Below, piece after piece: positions 60,762 to 64,000 of a stretch of 64,000 bases of DNA. Origin of the DNA: Mannheimia sp041807705 (GTDB taxonomy: Bacteria > Pseudomonadota > Gammaproteobacteria > Enterobacterales > Pasteurellaceae); the NCBI RefSeq assembly GCF_041807705.1, contig NZ_JBGTYY010000001.1:124001-188000 (forward strand), read 5' to 3'. A program made the translations under genes and the position numbers. Position 1 is the stretch's first letter. Each line of letters starts with the position of its first letter. Below the pieces are notes generated by a model. It worked only from the letters and a program-made list of their open reading frames with translations. It was not told the DNA's origin and did no database searches.

Positions 60762-61919
60762 TTACTTCAAAATCTGCACGTCAAATTTTTTCGGCACAAT
60801 AAACATTGCCGGCACAACAAAAGCCGCCATTAACCAGAAGGTTAAGCTTGGCGAATTCTGGTAGATCATACCTGCTACAAAAGTAAATATCGCCATAAAT
60901 GCACAGCTTGCTAAACCAAAATATAAACCTTGTAACTTCGTAATATGTTCTGCTGATTGCATTGAAATATAACGAATCATCGCAATATGAGAAGCCCCAA
61001 AGGTAACTGAATGTAGAAGTTGAGCAAAAATCATCAATGTAATCTCTGTGCTACTCCCCATAATTCCCCAGCGGATAACAGCAAACACCGCAGATAAAAT
61101 CATTAAATGGCTGATTTTCCAGGACTTAAACAGCTGCTTAGAGACCAAAAAGAATAAAATCTCGGATACCACCGCCAATCCCCAAAACAAACTGGCCATT
61201 TCCGTTGAAATACCTGCATTTGACCAATGAATAGTACTGTAAGTGTAATAGGTTGCGTGGGAAGCGGAAATTAACGAGACGGCAACCAACATTCGCAACG
61301 TGGACGGCTCTTTTAATAAGGCTAAATAAGTAACAGTAGAGCTATTAGTTACTACATTTTTGTCTTCAAAACCAACAGTAGGCGTAGCGAATTGCCCGAT
61401 ACCAAACAAGACCAAAAAGCCGATAATCACCCAAACCACCACATCTTCGCCTAACTGCCCGATAAAATAGCCTCCACAAAGTGAACCAACCACAAAGGCA
61501 ATTGAGCCGAAAAGTCTGGCTTTTCCGTAATCTAAACCGATTTGCCGTTGCCAGATAGACGCAATACTGTCTGCAATCGGCATCGCCCCTGAATTGAACA
61601 TTTGAAACAGCATTAATACAGGAAAAATCAGCCAAATTGAATTGCCTGAAAATGCCAACACAATGGCAACTGCAATATTCAGCCACGTTAAGGCTCTTGC
61701 GGTTGGAATGAGCTGATTTACCGCATTTACCCACTGCGAAGCCAACATACTGCCGCCAAAGCGAAACAGATAACCTACTGCCGCTAATAAGCCGATAATT
61801 TCCGTAGAATAGCCGTGATGTTTTAGCCAAACAGGCAAAAACGGTAATATCACGCCATAAGCACAGAAAAAGCCGAAATAGTTAAATGCTGTCCACTTAA
61901 ACGGCGAAACCGCTATCAT
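60762..61919 (-). CDS. MFS transporter, HcaT-like
   Basis: A 385-residue transporter with about 12 membrane helices. It starts MIAVSPFKWTAFNYFGFFCAYGVILPFLP, with LAAVGYLFRFGGSMLASQWV, the pattern of the LacY/HcaT-like subfamily. E. coli HcaT is a putative 3-phenylpropionate transporter; the substrate here is not predictable, and no aromatic catabolism genes are nearby. Its ATG overlaps the proC stop codon (ATGA), so the two genes are translationally coupled. Confidence 0.88.
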   Translation of the reverse strand: MIAVSPFKWTAFNYFGFFCAYGVILPFLPVWLKHHGYSTEIIGLLAAVGYLFRFGGSMLASQWVNAVNQLIPTARALTWLNIAVAIVLAFSGNSIWLIFPVLMLFQMFNSGAMPIADSIASIWQRQIGLDYGKARLFGSIAFVVGSLCGGYFIGQLGEDVVVWVIIGFLVLFGIGQFATPTVGFEDKNVVTNSSTVTYLALLKEPSTLRMLVAVSLISASHATYYTYSTIHWSNAGISTEMASLFWGLAVVSEILFFLVSKQLFKSWKISHLMILSAVFAVIRWGIMGSSTEITLMIFAQLLHSVTFGASHIAMIRYISMQSAEHITKLQGLYFGLASCAFMAIFTFVAGMIYQNSPSLTFWLMAAFVVPAMFIVPKKFDVQILK

Positions 61920-62734
61920 AAGGATTTCTCCATTTCCTCAGCTCGGTAAATTGCCGCCCACATTGCTTTATCTACAGTTTCAGTTAAATTTTGTTGTTCA
62001 AATACTTCTAAAGCCTTTGCCGTTGTGCCACCTTTGGAGGTTACATTTTCTCGTAAAGTTGAAAGTGGAACGGTTGGATTTGCCTCCACCAGCTTTGCCG
62101 CTCCAAGTGCCGCAGATTGCACAAGCAATCTCGCATCTTGCTCGGAGAAGCCCATTTGCATCGCACTTTGCTGCATAGCCTCCATAAAACGGAAAAAATA
62201 CGCCGGGCTTGAGCCGGTAATCGCAATAATGTGGTTGATTTGCTCCTCTCCTTCCACCCAATAACATTTTCCCACCGCAGACATCAATGTTTGAGCAAAT
62301 TCACAAGCGGTCGAATTTACTGATTTTTTTGCAAATAGCCCAGTCACTCCCTCGCCAATCAAGGACGGCGTATTTGGCATTGTGCGGATAATATTTTTCG
62401 CCGTTGATAATAATTCTTCCAAGCGTTGAACTGAAATCCCTGCCGCCACAGAGATCACCCATTTATTTGAAAAATCGACATCAGCAAATTCCGCACACAC
62501 CTCCGCCATCATCTGCGGTTTAACCGCCAGCACAACAACCTCTGCTTGCTCCACTGCTTCACGATTTGCAAAATTTGTGAAAATTCCGACCGCTTGTAAT
62601 TCCTCTCTGCGAGCAAGATTGCTCTTATTACACGCAATGATTTGAGAAGCTGGATAACCGCTTTTCAATAAACCTTGAATAATCGCAAATGCCATATTAC
62701 CTGTGCCGATAAAAGCAAGTTTTTTACTGTTCAT
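61916..62734 (-). CDS. proC: Pyrroline-5-carboxylate reductase
   Basis: The last step of proline synthesis. It has 272 residues from the ATG at 62734, with AGAGG upstream. The NADPH-binding motif is KLAFIGTGNMAFAIIQGLL. VLAVKPQMM and IRTMPNTPSLIGEGVTGL follow, and the C-terminal signature is LRENVTSKGGTTAKAL. Two USS cores lie inside the gene. It is first of a two-gene unit with the transporter. Confidence 0.97.
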   Translation of the reverse strand: MNSKKLAFIGTGNMAFAIIQGLLKSGYPASQIIACNKSNLARREELQAVGIFTNFANREAVEQAEVVVLAVKPQMMAEVCAEFADVDFSNKWVISVAAGISVQRLEELLSTAKNIIRTMPNTPSLIGEGVTGLFAKKSVNSTACEFAQTLMSAVGKCYWVEGEEQINHIIAITGSSPAYFFRFMEAMQQSAMQMGFSEQDARLLVQSAALGAAKLVEANPTVPLSTLRENVTSKGGTTAKALEVFEQQNLTETVDKAMWAAIYRAEEMEKSL

Positions 62735-62769
62735 ACGCAAATCCTCTACTGTGTTTGGGTTGGCTCTGT

Positions 62770-62786
62770 TAGAATAGCCTATTCTA
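62770..62786. promoter_or_regulatory. Palindrome between proC and rdgC
   Basis: TAGAATAG-C-CTATTCTA is a perfect 8-bp inverted repeat in the 87-base divergent region. It overlaps possible -10 sequences (TAGAAT) on both strands, so it may simply be two facing -10 boxes, or an operator. Confidence 0.35.
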
Positions 62787-62821
62787 CACCTTAAAAGATT
62801 TCTCTAAAAGGACAGGCAAAA

Positions 62822-63730
62822 ATGGTTTTCTTCAAAAATGTGATGATTTATAAATTAACCAGCGAGCTTTCGCTTGATAGCAAAAGCCTTGATGATTTAC
62901 AGCAAGAGACAAAATTCACCCCTTGCACGCAATTTGATATGAGTAAATTTGGCTGGTCTAGCCCGTTGAAAGGCTCTGATTTACTTCATTTTTCACAAGG
63001 TAACCAATTTTTGCTGGTTTCACATAAAGAAGATAAATTACTGCCTGCAAATGTTGTTAAAGCGGAAACCGAGCAACGCATTGCAGAATTAGAAGAAAAA
63101 GAAGCTCGCAAGCTCAAAAAAACGGAAAAGCAAGCGGTAAAAGATCAAGTGGTATCGAACCTGCTGCCTCGTGCCTTTAGCAAACATCAATTTACCGCTA
63201 TTTGGTTGGATTTAGACAATCAGCTCGTGTATGTTGATGCCGCTTCAAGCAAACGAGCGGAAGACACGCTTGCCTTACTGCGTAAAACGCTTGGCTCATT
63301 GCCTGTTGTGCCTATTTCATTCACATTACCGCCTGCAGAGGTAATGACAAACTGGGTGGCAAAAGGGCATACGCCAAGCTGGCTAACTTTATTAGAAGAA
63401 GCAGAGCTGAAATCCTTCGATACCGACAGCGTTATCCGCTGCAAACGCCAAGATCTAGAAACCGAAGAAATCGCCCAGCACTTACAAGCGGGTAAATTTA
63501 TCACAAGACTTGCCATTGAGTGGGAAGCTCATTTCTCTTGTGTGCTTAATGAAGATGCTACCCTTTCTCGCCTGAAATTTGCCGATGAAGTGCGTGAGAA
63601 AAATGACGATATTCTGAAAGAAGATGTTGCTCAACGTTTTGATGCCAATTTCTTACTAATGACAGAAGAACTCAAAACCTTTACTGCCAAAATGATTGAA
63701 GAATTTGGTGGACTTAAAGCCAGAATTTAG
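62822..63730 (+). CDS. rdgC: Recombination-associated protein RdgC
   Basis: A 302-residue DNA-binding ring protein that modulates RecA. It starts VFFKNVMIYKLTSELSL, with FGWSSPLKGSDLLHF and VKAETEQRIAELEEKEARKLKK, which are conserved family features. ILPxxVV-type LLPANVVKAE is also present. The ribosome binding site is AAAGGACAGGCAAAA. It is followed after 21 bases by a phosphatase gene. Confidence 0.96.
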   Translation: MVFFKNVMIYKLTSELSLDSKSLDDLQQETKFTPCTQFDMSKFGWSSPLKGSDLLHFSQGNQFLLVSHKEDKLLPANVVKAETEQRIAELEEKEARKLKKTEKQAVKDQVVSNLLPRAFSKHQFTAIWLDLDNQLVYVDAASSKRAEDTLALLRKTLGSLPVVPISFTLPPAEVMTNWVAKGHTPSWLTLLEEAELKSFDTDSVIRCKRQDLETEEIAQHLQAGKFITRLAIEWEAHFSCVLNEDATLSRLKFADEVREKNDDILKEDVAQRFDANFLLMTEELKTFTAKMIEEFGGLKARI

Positions 63731-63751
63731 AACCAAAATTTAGGGAAAACA

Positions 63752-64000
63752 ATGTTAGATCAAGCCATTATTGACCAATATGATGCCCTCATTTTTGATA
63801 TGGACGGTACATTAATCGACACAATACCAAGCCACGCCAAAGCGTGGGAAATGGTGGGTGACGTTTTAGGTTATCCGCTCACTTCTGATGCTATGATGAA
63901 ACTTAGCGGCTCAACCACCTTTATTATTGCCCGAGAAACAATGAAGCGTGCTAATATGCCTGAGCATTATTTTGATGAAGTGGTGAAATTAAAACGCCAA
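63752..64000 (+). CDS. YqaB-like HAD phosphatase, N-terminal part
   Basis: The first 83 codons of a gene that runs off the right edge. HAD motif I DALIFDMDGTLIDTIPSHAKAW is near residue 11, followed by a cap-domain start (MMKLSGSTTFIIARETMKRA). It resembles E. coli YqaB, a fructose-1-phosphate phosphatase. AGGGAAAAC precedes the ATG. The later HAD motifs are outside the window. Confidence 0.8.
   Translation, partial: MLDQAIIDQYDALIFDMDGTLIDTIPSHAKAWEMVGDVLGYPLTSDAMMKLSGSTTFIIARETMKRANMPEHYFDEVVKLKRQ

Noticed and set aside
61366..61830. 154-codon open frame in another frame of the HcaT-like gene
   Set aside because: Composition rich in Arg, Cys and Ser without domain features; the overlapping MFS frame is clearly the real gene.
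1..64000. CRISPR array, prophage, toxin-antitoxin or defence cluster
   Set aside because: No regularly spaced repeats, phage genes or typical defence genes were seen; nearly every gene belongs to a conserved housekeeping family.
62822..64000. rdgC and the HAD phosphatase gene as a fused or overlapping pair
   Set aside because: They are separate genes with a 21-base gap and an individual ribosome binding site for the phosphatase.

Overview
The window is ordinary chromosomal DNA from a gamma-proteobacterium of the family Pasteurellaceae. Three observations point there: AT-rich coding sequence; dozens of copies of the 9-mer ACAAGCGGT or its complement ACCGCTTGT, the uptake signal sequence (USS) core of the Actinobacillus pleuropneumoniae / Mannheimia / Haemophilus ducreyi branch rather than the H. 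influenzae AAGTGCGGT form; and gene neighbourhoods typical of the family (nqrABCDEF-apbE-nqrM-mnmA, ybfE-fldA-fur, argR facing mdh). Genus and species cannot be fixed from the sequence alone. I saw no rRNA, tRNA, prophage, CRISPR array, defence island or intact insertion sequence.

Layout. 1-2.4 kb: end of a hydroxamate-siderophore uptake operon (FhuB-like permease tail and TonB-dependent receptor). 2.5-10 kb: adk, maeB, a chalcone-isomerase-like secreted protein, a YdcH-family protein, uvrD and a YfcH-like epimerase. 10.1-13.3 kb: argR divergent from mdh, then a bacterial archaeo-eukaryotic release-factor-like protein (baeRF) behind an AT-rich leader, and a 56-codon DUF5363 gene. 13.3-19.9 kb: yajQ-serB divergent from ytjB, infA, an HI0933-family flavoprotein with a DsrE protein, an NCS2 purine permease and a catalytically dead Usg-type aspartate-semialdehyde dehydrogenase homologue. 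20.1-26.6 kb: ybfE-fldA-fur, a seven-MCE-domain LetB, luxS and an ABC exporter. 26.8-29.3 kb: dnaA-dnaN, followed not by recF but by a decayed IS3-family end and an unrecognised membrane protein with a long leader.

31-35.2 kb: rodZ-ispG-hisS-yfgM on the minus strand. 35.3-45.4 kb: argH, mnmA, nqrM, apbE and the Na+-translocating NADH:quinone reductase operon, all on the minus strand. 45.9-50.7 kb: nfuA, pyrG, and yjjG-cysB-DUF3108 gene. 50.8-54.5 kb: gcvA divergent from a recognisable GcvB small RNA, then rsgA-rnhB-hinT-ycfL. 54.5-60.2 kb: a cell-envelope stretch with ycbL-like, ycbK-like, ldtD, prc and proQ. 60.5-64 kb: a cold-shock protein, proC overlapping an HcaT-like transporter gene, rdgC and the start of a YqaB-like phosphatase.

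Functionally, the window combines iron and redox homeostasis (fhu, fur/fldA, nfuA, Na+-NQR with its flavinylation enzyme ApbE and maturation factor NqrM), replication and repair (dnaA, dnaN, uvrD, rdgC, rnhB), translation (infA, hisS, rsgA, mnmA, baeRF), arginine control (argR plus a candidate ARG box near argH) and envelope biogenesis (letB, rodZ, ldtD, prc). The less ordinary items are the baeRF protein and its palindromic leader, the dnaN-distal IS scar and unknown membrane protein, short palindromic repeats (one abutting the apbE ribosome binding site), the GcvB RNA, and many head-to-head USS pairs placed as hairpins between genes. I did not find a clearly undescribed multi-gene system.
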